Positions 28,199-39,764 of a stretch of 64,000 bases of DNA are shown piece by piece; the first letter of the stretch is position 1; each line of letters opens with the position of its first letter. Made by a program: the position numbers and the translations under genes. The notes under the pieces were generated by a model that saw nothing but the letters and a program-made list of their open reading frames with translations, was not told the origin of the DNA and searched no databases. Source of the DNA: Rhipicephalus microplus (lineage: Eukaryota > Arthropoda > Arachnida > Ixodida > Ixodidae); contig NC_134702.1 of NCBI RefSeq assembly GCF_043290135.1, forward strand, positions 79,864,317 through 79,928,316, written 5' to 3'.

Positions 28199-30105
28199 TT
28201 AAAAGACGATAGTCTTTTTGGGGACTTTCGACGCAAAACTTTTTTGTCTGTCAGTCTGTCCGTACATTTGTCTGTGTGTCCGCCCTTAATGGTGCCTAAA
28301 CGGCATCAAAGTGGCTAAATGATACTCCAAACAGCCGACCCCATCCGGAGCGACCAGCAGTATTGCTGAAGGTTCACTGTTCATACTTGTGCGATTGTCA
28401 ATTAAAAAAAGCGATTATTGCGCATATCTGAGGCACCATAACAACACGTAATTTTTTACTAGAAAAGGCATACATAAGTAATTTTAAGGATTGTAGCCTT
28501 TATAACGCTGCGCTGGCCATGCATCACTTGCACGAAAAGGAAAGTGTTTGCAACGCTTTGCTAATACGACACGGTGGTGGCACCTACCCGTCATCTTGCG
28601 TTCCACACCTTATCACCTCCGAGACGGGCGCGCAGGGCGCCAGCGCTTCGTTTTCCTAAATACCTGCCAGGGAGCGTTAATGTCTTACGTGTGACGTGAC
28701 TTGATGCGCTCGTTCACCTCCGCTAGACGCTTGAAGCGCTCTGATATTCTGGAGGCACGCAGCGCCTCCAGAATACCATTCAGCGATTTTCTTGCGCAGA
28801 ACATCAAATAAACGTTTTGTTCACTCTCTTCGGACGCATGACTATGGTCATCCGACGACATTTGCAGTGTAACATGCAGATACGAGGCCCATTTTTTCCT
28901 TGTATATTACTCATATTGAATTTGCTTCCCGGTATAACACAGGATAATAAAAAAAACGAGCCACCTTCACTACATTGATGGCGTTAAGGCAGAGGAAAGC
29001 GTGTCTTTTTTATGTCAAGTTATCGTTGCAACTAATACCCTACCGTAGACGGCCGTGCACAGCTGACCCTATTGAAGAAAATTATGAAGACTTAGCGCTG
29101 CTCTTACTGAGTTCCTAAAGGTGGGATCACAGCAGAGCTGGTAGACACATCACTAGGCTTTTACACCGATCCTCATCTCTTTCACAACCCTCGCTACAGT
29201 ATACTAAGCATGGCTACTATGCTTGCTCTTTTTTTATTTCCTTCATCACTTTTTTCATTCTGTTTGTGTTCCTTTCTTTCTCTCTCTCTCTACTTTTCCT
29301 TGCTATTCTTTTCAATCGGCCTCTCACTTTTCATTCATTTATCCCTCTTTGATTGATTCTGTCGTTTTCCTTTTCTTTCTCTCTGTGTCATTTCCCTTTA
29401 TTTCTCTATTTGTCTCTCCTTTTTTTATGGCAAGCTTCACTTTTTCCACACCTTGTTTCTTCCCTTCTGGCCCAAACTACCCTTAGCCACCATTTCGCTA
29501 TACTATACTGTGCAAGATTACGCTATGCTCAGCTGTCGTGCTTCTATAACTGATGCGAGATGCTTTCAGCTGAGCGTCGTTTCGCACAGCTGTAGCGGTC
29601 TCAGCCAGTGCAGAAGACTGCACATTTTGCGTTTTGCATAAATGCACCTTCCTGAGACATGCGCAGCTTGGCCGTAAACTGAGAGCTAAGCCGAATAAAC
29701 ACATCTTCATGTTCTGCTCAAATTACTTCTGAAGCTACTGTCATAGCTTGTAAACACAGAAAATCAAAATGTTCTGCGTGAGCCATGCTGATAACTTCGG
29801 CTTGATTTATAGAGTTACGGAGTTCTTCAACAATCTCCGTGTGTTCGCCACTTTAAAATGTTTGTGAGTGACTGATCTGGTGGCGTTGTTCGATTCGTCA
29901 CCCCTGTGACTTATCTGGCGGACATGCAGCGGACACACTACACAACACAGTTCGGGCCTCTAGAACATGGTCGAGGTTTCACTGGCAGTTAGGGCTGGGA
30001 ACGGCTATCTTGGGTGCCATCCGTGTGGGTGCCAGCCTTGTGAGCACGTTTAATATATCGCGGGGCAAGCATTTCCACGTCAACATGCGTCTAGGCTAGG
30101 AGAAA
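28199..30105. other. Unassigned sequence
   Basis: Begins with a GATAGTCTTTTTGGGGACTT block that looks like part of a dispersed repeat but has no second full copy here. A pyrimidine-rich tract spans about 29216-29480. A hairpin lies at 28745-28775. No gene recognised. Confidence 0.45.
28745..28775. repeat. Perfect 12-bp hairpin
   Basis: Arms TATTCTGGAGGC (28745-28756) and its exact reverse complement (28764-28775), 7-nt loop. Confidence 0.85.
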
Positions 30106-30113
30106 GCCGGACC

Positions 30114-30380
30114 CTACTGTTTGCACAGTGACTTAAACTGCTTGCTGCGAATCAGATAGTCATAGCACTTCAGCGTCCACGTTATCGCCCCCGACGACTT
30201 TGCGTGTTGCTTGTCGTGACGCGTCAGTAGAGCGCTCCCATGGTTTATTGCTACGTGTCCAAGGAATTCACGAACTTGACTTTCTAAGAAACCAATGAGT
30301 TTTGCTCTTACGGCTTCAATGTTGTCGCTGGCGAAATACCTGCGCCCATACACCTCGCAACGTCGGATACTACAGAGCAC
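30114..30380 (-). pseudogene. Short minus-strand frame, possible transposon remnant
   Basis: An 88-codon frame with RRYFASDNIEAVRAKLIGFL and a following TRHDK. The first part vaguely resembles the C-terminal helix region of mariner-type transposases, but no catalytic residues or inverted repeats were found. It lies downstream, on the same strand, of the zinc-knuckle ORF1 remnant and may instead belong to it. The function is not assigned. Confidence 0.25.
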
Positions 30381-30589
30381 TCAGCCGCTGGATTTACGAG
30401 TGTTTCCGGCACATCGGTGCCTACATTTGTTTGCTGGTAGTTACCGATGACATAGAGTTTCATGTTTGCGCCGGCAAACATTGTACAGTATGTTTATAGG
30501 GAATAGATGCGAGGGTCATCGAGGGGTCTTGTCTTATCGGCGAAGCTCGCAAGCATGGCACGCTCGGATTGGCCAAGCTGTATACTTCT

Positions 30590-31340
30590 TATTGTCAAAT
30601 GTAGCTTTGAGAATCAGGTTTCGGGGCAGCTCTGCATATTCGGGTAATGTCGGTAGAGGAGGAAAGGACCCGCTGCAACATCTGTGTATGAACCACGCAC
30701 AGGGTAGACGGTAGCAGGATGGCAATCTCCTCAACGTCGACAGAGGTGAAGGCACCCTTCGCTGTAGTGCCCATGCGCACCACAGACACCGCAGATTGAT
30801 GCTGTGCACTGTTCTCGGTAATGGCTAATAATGCCACACCAACGACAAACACATTAGAGACCACGGTAGTCGAAAGTGACTCGACGACAAAGAAACTCGA
30901 AAGTAGTGTGGGACGGGATTCGTGGTGCTTATTTCCATCGGGACAAAGCCTGTGCCAGTGAGAACTCCGCCGCGCAATAATGCGCTTACAAAAAGCGCCT
31001 TGCCCTATGGAAAGAGAGCCTGAACAAGGACTTCGTTAAGGAGGAGGGATGGCAGGAACAGGTAGGCGACGTTGGTTACCTGCGGGCCAACAGAGACGAT
31101 GGCAATACGCTCACCACCGATGGTCTGGTAGCCGGCGTCGACGACAAGTCATGGAAGCCATGCTCTTGAAGGCGAATTGGAAGTTTATGTCTTCCGAACA
31201 ATAAACACAATGTACCTCAGAAAGGCAAAATATTGAGCCCGTATCGACCTCGGCCCCAGAGGGTCTCGGCCGGGACAACGACGTCGAAGGTGCCATGTCG
31301 AGATGACGTGGACATCCCTGGCGTGGAACACGCCACGATG
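30590..31340 (-). pseudogene. LINE ORF1-like zinc-knuckle protein remnant
   Basis: The nucleic-acid-binding ORF1/gag-like protein of a non-LTR element, reconstructed only as frame pieces. Reading the minus strand: GERIAIVSVGPQVTNVAYLF and LTGTGFVPMEI (conserved pre-knuckle region, about 30900-31110). After a frameshift comes FDYRGL, then two CCHC knuckles, CRWCGIISHYREQC and CGVCGAHGHYSEGC, and a damaged third Cys/His cluster before a VRGSYTDVA segment (about 30640-30860). Both first knuckles keep the CX2CX4HX4C spacing. Stops and shifts make it non-coding today. This ORF1 type is plausible for the L1/Tx1-like elements seen elsewhere in the window, but that pairing is inferred. Confidence 0.6.
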
Positions 31341-31492
31341 TAGAAAAAAGCGCGCTTTTTTAGTCTTCTTCTAATATCAACCACAGGGAAAATAAAGCAC
31401 ATCTATGCGGTGTGTTTATAAAAAGTGTCTAATGTTTTCGAGCCCTTCATATGCTTAACTATGAGAGAGCAGCGAACCCTACCAATAAAAAT

Positions 31493-33855
31493 GGATGATC
31501 CCACGTACAGTGGGAATCGATGATATGTGAAGCACGAATGAGAAATGTTGATATGTCACATTAAATGAGCACAACGTTACGAGGTGGAGGTAAATGCTGC
31601 CATACATGCCTTCCGTGTCATGATTATTGTGTTTGAATGTGTCGTTTATCTTCGTTATCTATTGACGTCACGTGATACCAAAGTATATGTGAAGATAGCA
31701 AAACGGCCGCGAGCACGCTATGAGCGGGGTATGTTGTCTTGTTCGTACATGACACGTGTGTCAAGAATATGATGTTTTGCACCAGTCATATATTTCGTCA
31801 ACCATTGACGACACGTAGCACCAAATATGTTATAGGTGGAGCTGGCAAAACGGCCATGAGCGCATCTTGAAGGGTCCAGTATATACTCCTATGTAGCGTT
31901 GACGCGCGCGCACGCTGGGCAGAGTGACCCTAGTTATGTTGAATTCCAATGGCGGAGTCGGTGCAGCCGACCGACTTCGCGAGCGAGCACTCGACTCTGG
32001 CGTAGAGCAAATCCTCCAAATCCGCCATCGGAACACAACCCGCCCTGCTGGAGCAAGGCGGAAGCTGCCGCGTTACCCAGGATACCTTGTGCTGTCTTTT
32101 CCGCTGTCTGTTTCCCACGAGGTCTACCAGCATCGCCGCATCGTTCGTTTGCTTGTTCAGCGCTATTCACTTGTGTGGAATGGATATCACGCCAAGCGTG
32201 CAACAGCTATTGTCCACGACGTCTGCTGTCGCTATCGAGTAGCAGAAGCATTGCCGCACGCTTTGCCGAGGTAGCCGAGCCGTCCGCCATGATCAACACA
32301 ACTCGCGCCGTGCCAGCCGCGCCCCCGAGCAGGCAAACGTGTTAAAGGAAATGCGTCACGCTTACTTCCGGTCCACTCCACCGATTTCGGCGGAGCAGTT
32401 TTTCCTGCTCCACGGAGGAACTCCCGCTCTGAATCCCCTCCGGTTCTCTCATTGGAACTTTTGACTCTCGCTCTCACTCTGTCATTGCAACACACTTGCT
32501 CTTAAAGGAGCAGAAAAATTTGCTCCGACTCCGCCATTAGAATTCAACATTAGCAAAATGCGAGCACTCTATAGTCTGACGCCAGGCGCGACCGCAGCGT
32601 CCATCGGCGTGGCCCGACGGCAACCGGCGCGAAATGCGAAATGCTGCATTTCGTGCCGATATGTAACCCAGACAACACTGGGTCTCCCTCTTTTTGTGAC
32701 GAAGGGACGCCGGATGCGCTCAAACGCGCATGCGTCAAAGCAACGCAGCGCGGTGCGCGCCTGCGTCGATATGGCAGGAAGGGCGCCTAGCGTGGCAACG
32801 CCCGCTGACGCGACAAAATGAACGCCGGCGAGCACGCGCGCTGCGTCCCGTCAAAATGTGTTGGCGCCTTGGCTGTGGCATGTAGTCATGTTGTCACATA
32901 ACACAGATCTCATGATTATCATGTTTGCACCAGTAGCATACCTTCGTCATTCATTGGCGTCACGTAATACTGAATTTTGCATATGTGAAGTTAGTGAAAC
33001 GGCCACGAGCGCGTAATCAGTGTGGCATGTAGTCATGTTGTTACATAACACGCATGTCGTGAATATTATGTATGGATGTGTCATTTACCTATATCGTCCG
33101 TTCGCGTCCCGTAATACTGAGTTTTGTACATGCGAAGCTCGTGAAATGGCCACGAGAGCATCATGAGCGTAGCATGTACTCAAGTTGTTACATTACACGC
33201 ATCTCAAGTTTATTGCGTTTGCACCAGTATCATAGGTTGTTCATTCATTCGCGTCCGTAATACCATATTTGGCATAAGTGAAGCTAGCGAAACAGCTGCT
33301 GGCGCATCATGAGCGAGGCATGTAGTCATGTTGTTACATGACACGCATCTCATGATTATCATGTTTGCACAAGTCACATATTTTCATCATCCATTCACGT
33401 ACTGTATTACCATATATGGTATGTGTGACGCTAATGATATGGCCGCGATCGCATTATGAGCGTGGTATGTAGGCATGTTACATAACACGCAGGTCACCAT
33501 TTTCATGTTAGGAGGGGGGTCGCTTGTGTTCAGCATGCTATCATGTCCTACCATACCAGTTTTGCAACATGCCATGTTAACAACACCACCTCAAGAGCTG
33601 CAGGACCATGAAATGTAAATCATGACATTCATAACATATATGTTATGATTGTCATATTATATGACTAGTCAAATATGTTCTCCATATAGTCATGTTATGC
33701 CATACCAAGGTTGGTATCGATGCCATTGTCCAAACGGCCAAGAAAGCTATATGTCGTAGGCGGATAGATAGATAGATAGATAGATAGACAGATAGATAGA
33801 TAGATAGATACGCTAAAATCTGCCGAAGTTCGCCAAGGAATGCTTGACATTTAAT
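31493..33855 (-). repeat. Family M repeat, copy B
   Basis: Minus-orientation copy: GATCCCACGTACAGTGGGAA start block (31493-), sub-repeats, GC-rich core (about 32553-32880), more sub-repeats, GGTATCGATGCC leader, (GATA)n at 33764-33810 and the outer flank TGCCGAAGTTCGCCAAGGAA. It is interrupted by the TIR element at 31937-32549; without it the unit is about 1.75 kb. It is followed after 58 bp by copy C in the same orientation. Confidence 0.88.
31937..32549. mobile_element. 613-bp TIR element with TTA target duplication
   Basis: Non-autonomous DNA-transposon-like insertion in copy B. The ends begin TGTTGAATTC and are inverted for 29 bp with two mismatches (31937-31965 against 32521-32549, core AATGGCGGAGTCGG). 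TTA flanks both sides (31934-31936 and 32550-32552). Removing the element and one TTA restores the sequence found uninterrupted in copy C around 34345 (GTTAGCAAAA). A 3-bp TTA/TWA duplication is characteristic of PIF/Harbinger-type transposons, so a MITE of that kind is the leading guess; other 3-bp-duplicating families are possible. Internal frames (for example 31924-32274 plus) show no transposase motifs. Confidence 0.82.
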
Positions 33856-33913
33856 AGATAATACTGTCAGTATGTCTGTTCAGAAAAAGTGCGTGAACAA
33901 CTTAAAAAAAATT

Positions 33914-35539
33914 GGCAGATCTCACGTACAGTGGGAATCGATGATATGTGAAGCACGAATGAGAAATATTGATATGTCACTTAAAATCAGCACAACGTTA
34001 CGTGGTGGCGGTAAATGACGCCATACATGATTACCGTGTCATGATTATCGCGTGTCGTTTATTTTCGTCATCTATTCACGTCACCTGATACCAAAATTAG
34101 CATATATGGAGCTAGCGAAACATCCACAAGCACGCTATGAGCGTGGTATGTTGTCATGTCCTTACATGACACGCGTGAGGATTTTCATGTTTGCATCAGT
34201 CATATATTTCATCATCCATTCACGCCACGTAACACCAAACTTGTTATATGTGGAGCAAGCAAAACAGCCGCGAGTGCCTCATGAAGGACCAAATGTACTC
34301 CACTGCAGAGTTGACGCGCGCGCACGCTAGACACAGCGACGCTAAGTTAGCAAAACGCGAGCACTCTATAGTCTGACGCCAGGTGAGACCAGCGTCCGTC
34401 GGCGCGGCCTGATGACAACCGGCGCGAAATGCGACATGCTGCAATTCGCGCCGATGCGTTACCCAGACAACACCGCATCTTCCTCATTTCGTGACGGAGG
34501 GAGAGAGTGTGATTGACTTTATTAAACATATCCTGAGGAGGCTATGAAGGGGCCGTTTCGACGTTTAATTGAGCCTGAAGGCTTCAGCCAGGAGGACGGA
34601 GGGACGCCGGACGCGCTGAAACGCGCACGCGTCGAAGCAACGCAGCGCGGCGCTTGCCTCCGAGTATATATGGCAGGACCGACGCCTCGCGTGGCAACGC
34701 TGGCGTGACACGACGAAATGAACACCGGTGAGCACGCGCACCACGTGACGTTGAAAGTTCATGACTATTTTATGATTATCATGTCTGCACTGCTCATATA
34801 CCTTCGCCATCAATTGGAGTCACATAATGCAAAATTTGGCATGTGTGAATTTTGCGAAACGGCCACGAGCGCATCATCAGTGTGGCATGTAGTCATGCTT
34901 TTACATGACACACCTGTCGTGCTTATCATGTTTGGATGGGTCATTTACATATGTCATCCGTTCCAGTCGCGTAATGCCGAGTTTGGTACATGTGAAGCTA
35001 GAGAAACGGCCGCAAGCGCATCATGAGCGTAACATGTAGTCATGTTGTTACATCACACGCATCTCATGTTTATCATGTTCGCACCAGCATTATACCTTCG
35101 TCATCCATTCACGTACTGTAACACCAAATTTGGTATATGTGGCCCTAGCGAAACAGCCGCGAGTGCATCATGAGCGTGGCATCTAGTCATGTTGTTACAT
35201 GACACTATTGTCATGATTTTATGTTAGGGTCTGTCACTTGTGTTCGCCATGCAACTGTTCCATACCATACCAGTTTTGCAACATGCCCTGTGAACGAAAC
35301 CACCGCAAGAGCTGCAGCACCATGACATGTAAATCATGACATTCATGACATACATGTGATGGTTTTCATGTTATGGCTAGTTAAATATGTTCTTCATAAC
35401 AGTCATGTCATGGCATATCAAGTTTGGTATTGATACCTTTATCGAAACGGCCAGGAGAGCTAAAAGTCGTAGGCGGCTAGATAGATAGATACCCTTAATG
35501 TCACCGAAGTTCGCAAAGGAATGCTTCGCATTTAAAATT
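33914..35539 (-). repeat. Family M repeat, copy C
   Basis: Uninterrupted unit from GGCAGATCTCACGTACAG to (GATA)n at 35478-35490 and the flank CACCGAAGTTCGCAAAGGAA, about 1.63 kb, and the best reference copy in the window. The GC-rich core lies at about 34330-34745 and contains a short extra segment (about 34505-34600) not evident in the other copies. It directly adjoins copy D. Confidence 0.88.
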
Positions 35540-36220
35540 GGCAGATCCCACGTACAGTGGGAATCGACGATATGCGAAGCATGAATGAGAAACGTTGATA
35601 TGTCATTTTAAAATCTGCACAACGTTACAAGCTGGAGGTAAATGATGCCGTCCATGACTTCCGTATCATGATTATTATGTTTGGATGTGTCGCTTACCCT
35701 TCGTCATCTATTCACGTCACGTGATAGCAAATTTAGTATATGTGTAGACAGCGAAACGACAACGAGCGCTATGAGCATGGTATTTTGTGATATTCTTACA
35801 TGACATGCGCGTCAGAATTATCATGTTTGCAGCAGTCATATATTTTCGTCATCTATTGACGCCACCGAACATCGAATTTGGCATATGTGGAGCTAGAAAA
35901 ACGGCCGCGACTGTGTTATGAAGGGCGCAATATGCTCCAATGTAGCGTTGATGCACGTGCAGGCTGGATCAGCAACGCTACGTTAGCAAAACCGAGCACT
36001 CTATAGTCTGATACCAGGCACGACCAGCGTGACCAGCGTCTGTCGGCGTGGCCCGAGTGCGACCAGGGCGAAATGCAACATGCTGCATTTCGTGCCGATG
36101 AGTTACCCAGAGAACACTGCGTCTCCCTCTTTTCGAGAAGGAGGGCCGCCGGATGCACTAAAACGCTCATGCGTCAAAGCAACGCAGCTCGGTTTCTGTA
36201 CGGTTCTGCGTCAATAGAAG
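35540..36220 (-). repeat. Family M repeat, copy D (truncated)
   Basis: Begins GGCAGATCCCACGTACAG immediately after copy C and follows the family for about 680 bp into the GC-rich core (GTTACCCAGAGAACACTGCG). It is then cut off near 36190-36220, where the Gypsy-like remnant takes over. The retroelement insertion or a deletion probably removed the rest. Confidence 0.85.
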
Positions 36221-36274
36221 GTCTTCAGTGCTTCATCGTGCAACGACCTCACCCGCAGAGGTCGTTTCGACTAG

Positions 36275-36985
36275 TTTTTGCGGCGGGGGCTAGGAGACCG
36301 TTTGGTAGAATACCGCTGGAGCGTTGATGACAATCGACTCGGTGATGACGAGCGCGACTGGCGCCCGGCAGACGGTGGTGTACGCTGCTGTGAGAGGTAG
36401 TTTTCGATGTCGCGTGGTCTCTGGCCGTAACGGGGTGGCAGCGAGTATACGCTTAGAAGCCACGAAGCCCAAGATTGAAATATGGGCACTGGCGGAACAA
36501 GTGATCAGCTTCTCCTGGGACAACACACTGTACTGGGACAACACACTGTACAGCGTTTCCAGTGTCAACCAGCGCGCTGAAACGCACTGGGGATACTGGA
36601 AACGCTGTTTTTTTTCGATAAGGACACGACCCACTTTCGCCGCGTCGTCCCACTGACTCAAAGTGGCTACGCTCTCAAAGTCCGCCAACCAGTACTCAAC
36701 GTCCTGGCGCCCCGTGTCATTTAACGTCGGCCGTGCCCGTAGGCCTTTCAACGTATTGTCTAGTATAGTGGTTGAACGTCGTGCTTGCCGTACTGTTTGG
36801 CAAGGTTTGCATCGAAGCACTCTTCATATTTTTCGACGTGGTCGGAGCAGTATCGTCGACTTCAGCAGGAAATCTCCTGATTCGGCGGCTGATCCGATGC
36901 AAGGGAGTATTGACTGGACTGGCACTGGACTCGTATTATGGCTCCCTTGGGGGGGGGGGGGGTGTGCAGCATTTGTGAGACTACC
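36275..36985 (-). pseudogene. Gypsy-like gag remnant
   Basis: Minus-strand gag downstream of a primer-binding site. The frame 36820-36290 includes RQDVEYWLADFESVATLSQWD, a capsid-core helix. A second frame (36489-36271) carries the C-terminal Arg/Ser/Pro-rich tail (RQSRSSSPSRL, RSPSPRRKN), typical of tick Gypsy gags as I remember them. Much of the capsid core between them is deleted. An 18-bp tandem duplication at 36515-36550 changes the middle. Protease and pol are absent: the element breaks where family M copy D is truncated. Confidence 0.6.
36949..36963. repeat. Poly-G run
   Basis: About 14 consecutive G on plus between the gag remnant and the primer-binding site. It may be a true slippage tract or a sequencing or assembly artefact. 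Confidence 0.9.
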
Positions 36986-36999
36986 CCGTGCTGCCACCA
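36984..36999 (-). promoter_or_regulatory. Putative tRNA primer-binding site
   Basis: Minus strand TGGTGGCAGCACGGGG starts with TGG, complementary to a tRNA CCA end, two bases after a TGACA that would close an LTR. Position and start match a retrotransposon primer-binding site; the tRNA is not identified. Confidence 0.5.
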
Positions 37000-37002
37000 G
37001 TT

Positions 37003-37242
37003 TGTCACGATGAGTCACAAGTACTAGAGGGTTTATTAAACCACCGAGTAGCTTGCTCTAAGACGATGCATCAGTCGTCGCTGGCTCTCGAGGAGAGAAG
37101 AAGCGTGCAATCTTCTTTTTTCTCCAGATTGAGATCCACTCTTGCAATCGACCCACTACGTGTGGGGTGGCATTGTTCCTTGCCGTCGACCCACTACGTG
37201 CGGTTGGCAATATTTACTACGAGTAAACAGGCAGGCATACAA
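37003..37242 (-). mobile_element. Putative 5' LTR of Gypsy-like element
   Basis: About 240 bp, read on minus, possibly from TGTATGCC at 37242 to GTGACA at 37003 next to the primer-binding site. It contains AATAAA (complement 37032-37037) and a 15-bp direct repeat TCGACCCACTACGTG on plus at 37148-37162 and 37186-37200. No second LTR was found, and the left boundary is a guess from TGT/ACA ends. Confidence 0.45.
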
Positions 37243-37329
37243 GATGCAGCCCAGACTGCATGAGAGCTGAAACATCTTCTTCTTCCCTATCGAGTTCATC
37301 AGTGGCTCCCTGCAGTATTACGATGAAAA

Positions 37330-37360
37330 CATGCGAGATAGCGGTACTTGGAGTATTCAC

Positions 37361-37430
<70 letters not shown>

Positions 37431-37611
37431 GCTAGACAGAGGGATGTACGGATGGACGGATGAATGAACGGATGGATGGACAGATGGACGAATGGACAGA
37501 GACACAGACAGAGAGACAGACGCGGCCAGCTAATGATTCATGCTTCGCGAATAAAACCTTTCGAAGCTTCGCCTCACTCCTTATCACTCACTCCGTAAAT
37601 ATGCTGTATTT
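37330..37611 (+). repeat. Family G repeat, (GACA)n copy
   Basis: GACA array at about 37362-37440, degenerate GGAT units to about 37520, then the right flank GCTTCGCCTCACTCCTTATC and ATATGCTGTATTTTTAG. Confidence 0.8.
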
Positions 37612-38050
<439 letters not shown>

Positions 38051-39448
38051 CGCCCCAGCTTGATGCCAGTACGTTTCTTAGCACTGGTACACGCTTGTAT
38101 TCTCTGGCAGTTCGCTGGGAGCACTGGAAAAAAGCTGTATCGCACTGGTAGGGGCGCTGTCTTAATCGTTGTTATGCTGGTGCACACTGCGAAGTGCTGG
38201 GAGCGTTGGAATTTTAACTGGCAAGCGCTGGTGAGTACTGGAGCACGCACAATTTCTACCAGCGCAGCGTGCACATTATTGTGGCGTGTGCCGTGGTATG
38301 TTTCGGTGTCGTTTAATATAAAACGTTTGATTCGACGGCCCATAGAGATGCTACCCTAACAGATACCGAGCATACGTAACTTTTGCGGTGCTAGTACGCA
38401 TCGCAGCAATTATAATGCACCTTTTTCACATATGCCCCCGCGTATACCGGCCATATTCGCATCAGCCGTGTATTTCTGTAACGATTGCAAGTTGCAGTGT
38501 TTGTAATCCAGCAGCTGCACGCCACTCCTAACAGAATCAGGAAACTGTTATTGCCGCCAAGTTGATGAAACGTAAATGAGCTCTCTCGATCGCTTCGCAA
38601 AGTTTCCCAACGGGAACGAGAAAAAAAAAAGCTGTCGTTCTATTCCGCCACACCACATAAATGGATGTCTGGCCATGCTCATTTATCCTTCTGCTAATTC
38701 AGGTAACAGTTAGAGATGTTACGAAGCTCAAATGCAAAATTTTCAACCATCCCAACTCACCGCGTCGAGAGCGGTCTTACCCAGTGCCCGGCCCAGCGAG
38801 CATTAAGCCTGTCGTGCCGGCCGTGTTGGTGCATATATTACCGGCGCTTCTTGCTCCATGTGCACACAATTTTGTAGTTTGAGAATAACTGTAAAGTATA
38901 AATTAGACATCAATGAACCTAAATCAACTAATTTGCCTTGTGTCGATGTTCACACAAGGAGCGCTGACGATTGATGCATTGCGCTTTCAGCTACGCAAAC
39001 TGTCACCGAAAGCTGCATGGCGGCCGCACTTAGCCGGTACTTCACTGACTAATATGTAGGAACACGCAATTTCCAGTTGGTAATTTGGTACGCCTTCGTG
39101 AACTGACTCCCTGGCATACGCTTTCAGCGGAGAGTTTTAGTAATTTTTTCGGTTTCTTATTAGCAGGTATCGATATAACTGCAAATATGTAATGTGGCAC
39201 GCCGGATGTGTACTGCTACATTGTCGCTTGCGCGAAAAAAATACTCAATATTCACTAGTGTGCGCGGATATCTACCAAACAAGACGTTTTAAATCATCTG
39301 TACATGTTGGCCAGTAGCAAGTTATTATGACGCAATCGTTATGGGGAAAGGAATATCGCGTCAATCTTGACTGTGCGACTGGTAAACATGAAGACGAACG
39401 GCGCGTTTTTCGGATAAATAGTCATTTTACAACCCATTATATCGTTAT
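38051..39448. other. Unassigned sequence
   Basis: No gene recognised. About 38060-38290 has repeated CAGCGC/GCACTGG words and an open plus frame without motifs; the word CAGTGGCGCTGG also occurs at about 39680-39760, so this is probably an unassigned dispersed repeat. Confidence 0.4.
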
Positions 39449-39521
39449 GGCGTGGCGCAGAGGGTAGTGTACTCAGTTCGTAATCAGAAGGTGGCGAGTT
39501 CAAGTCTCGTCGGGAGGCGTT
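39449..39521 (+). pseudogene. Isolated tRNA-like sequence
   Basis: A-box-like TGGCGCAGAGG (39453-39463) and B-box-like GAGTTCAAGTC (39496-39506) at tRNA spacing, ending GTCTCGTCGGGAGGC before a T-rich run at 39521 that could act as a Pol III stop. The anticodon region (TCAGTTCGTAATCAGA) resembles elongator tRNA-Met with CGT for CAT, but the stem pairs poorly and the acceptor arms match only partly. It is probably a decayed tRNA or SINE head. No SINE body follows. Confidence 0.45.
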
Positions 39522-39764
39522 TTATTTTTTTATTTATTATTTTTATTGTTTATGGTGAATGCGCGCTATTTTGCTGATATATTTATTCATTTATGGCTAA
39601 CGGGCACCCCCGTTTTAATCCTGTGAAGCCATTTTGCGCAGAGTACTGGGATGCTGCTGCGGCAACGGCCCAGTACCTGCGCTGGGAGGCGCTGGTACGA
39701 GCGCCATACTCAGCCCATAATCAGGCATGGCGCTGGACGTACCCAGTGGCGCTGGTTTTTGCAA

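Noticed and set aside
27801..28236. Cys/Ser/Val-rich frames that look like a secreted repeat protein
   Set aside because: Translation of GACA/GGAC tetranucleotides on either strand; family G arrays elsewhere give the same artefact.
31924..32345. Open frames inside the TIR element as a possible transposase
   Set aside because: Arg/Pro/Ser-rich from GC-rich DNA, about 120-150 aa, with no DDE or helix-turn-helix motif; the element is too short to be autonomous.
37362..37440. Regular short repeats considered as a CRISPR-like array
   Set aside because: Perfect GACA microsatellite with no unique spacers; the genome is eukaryotic.
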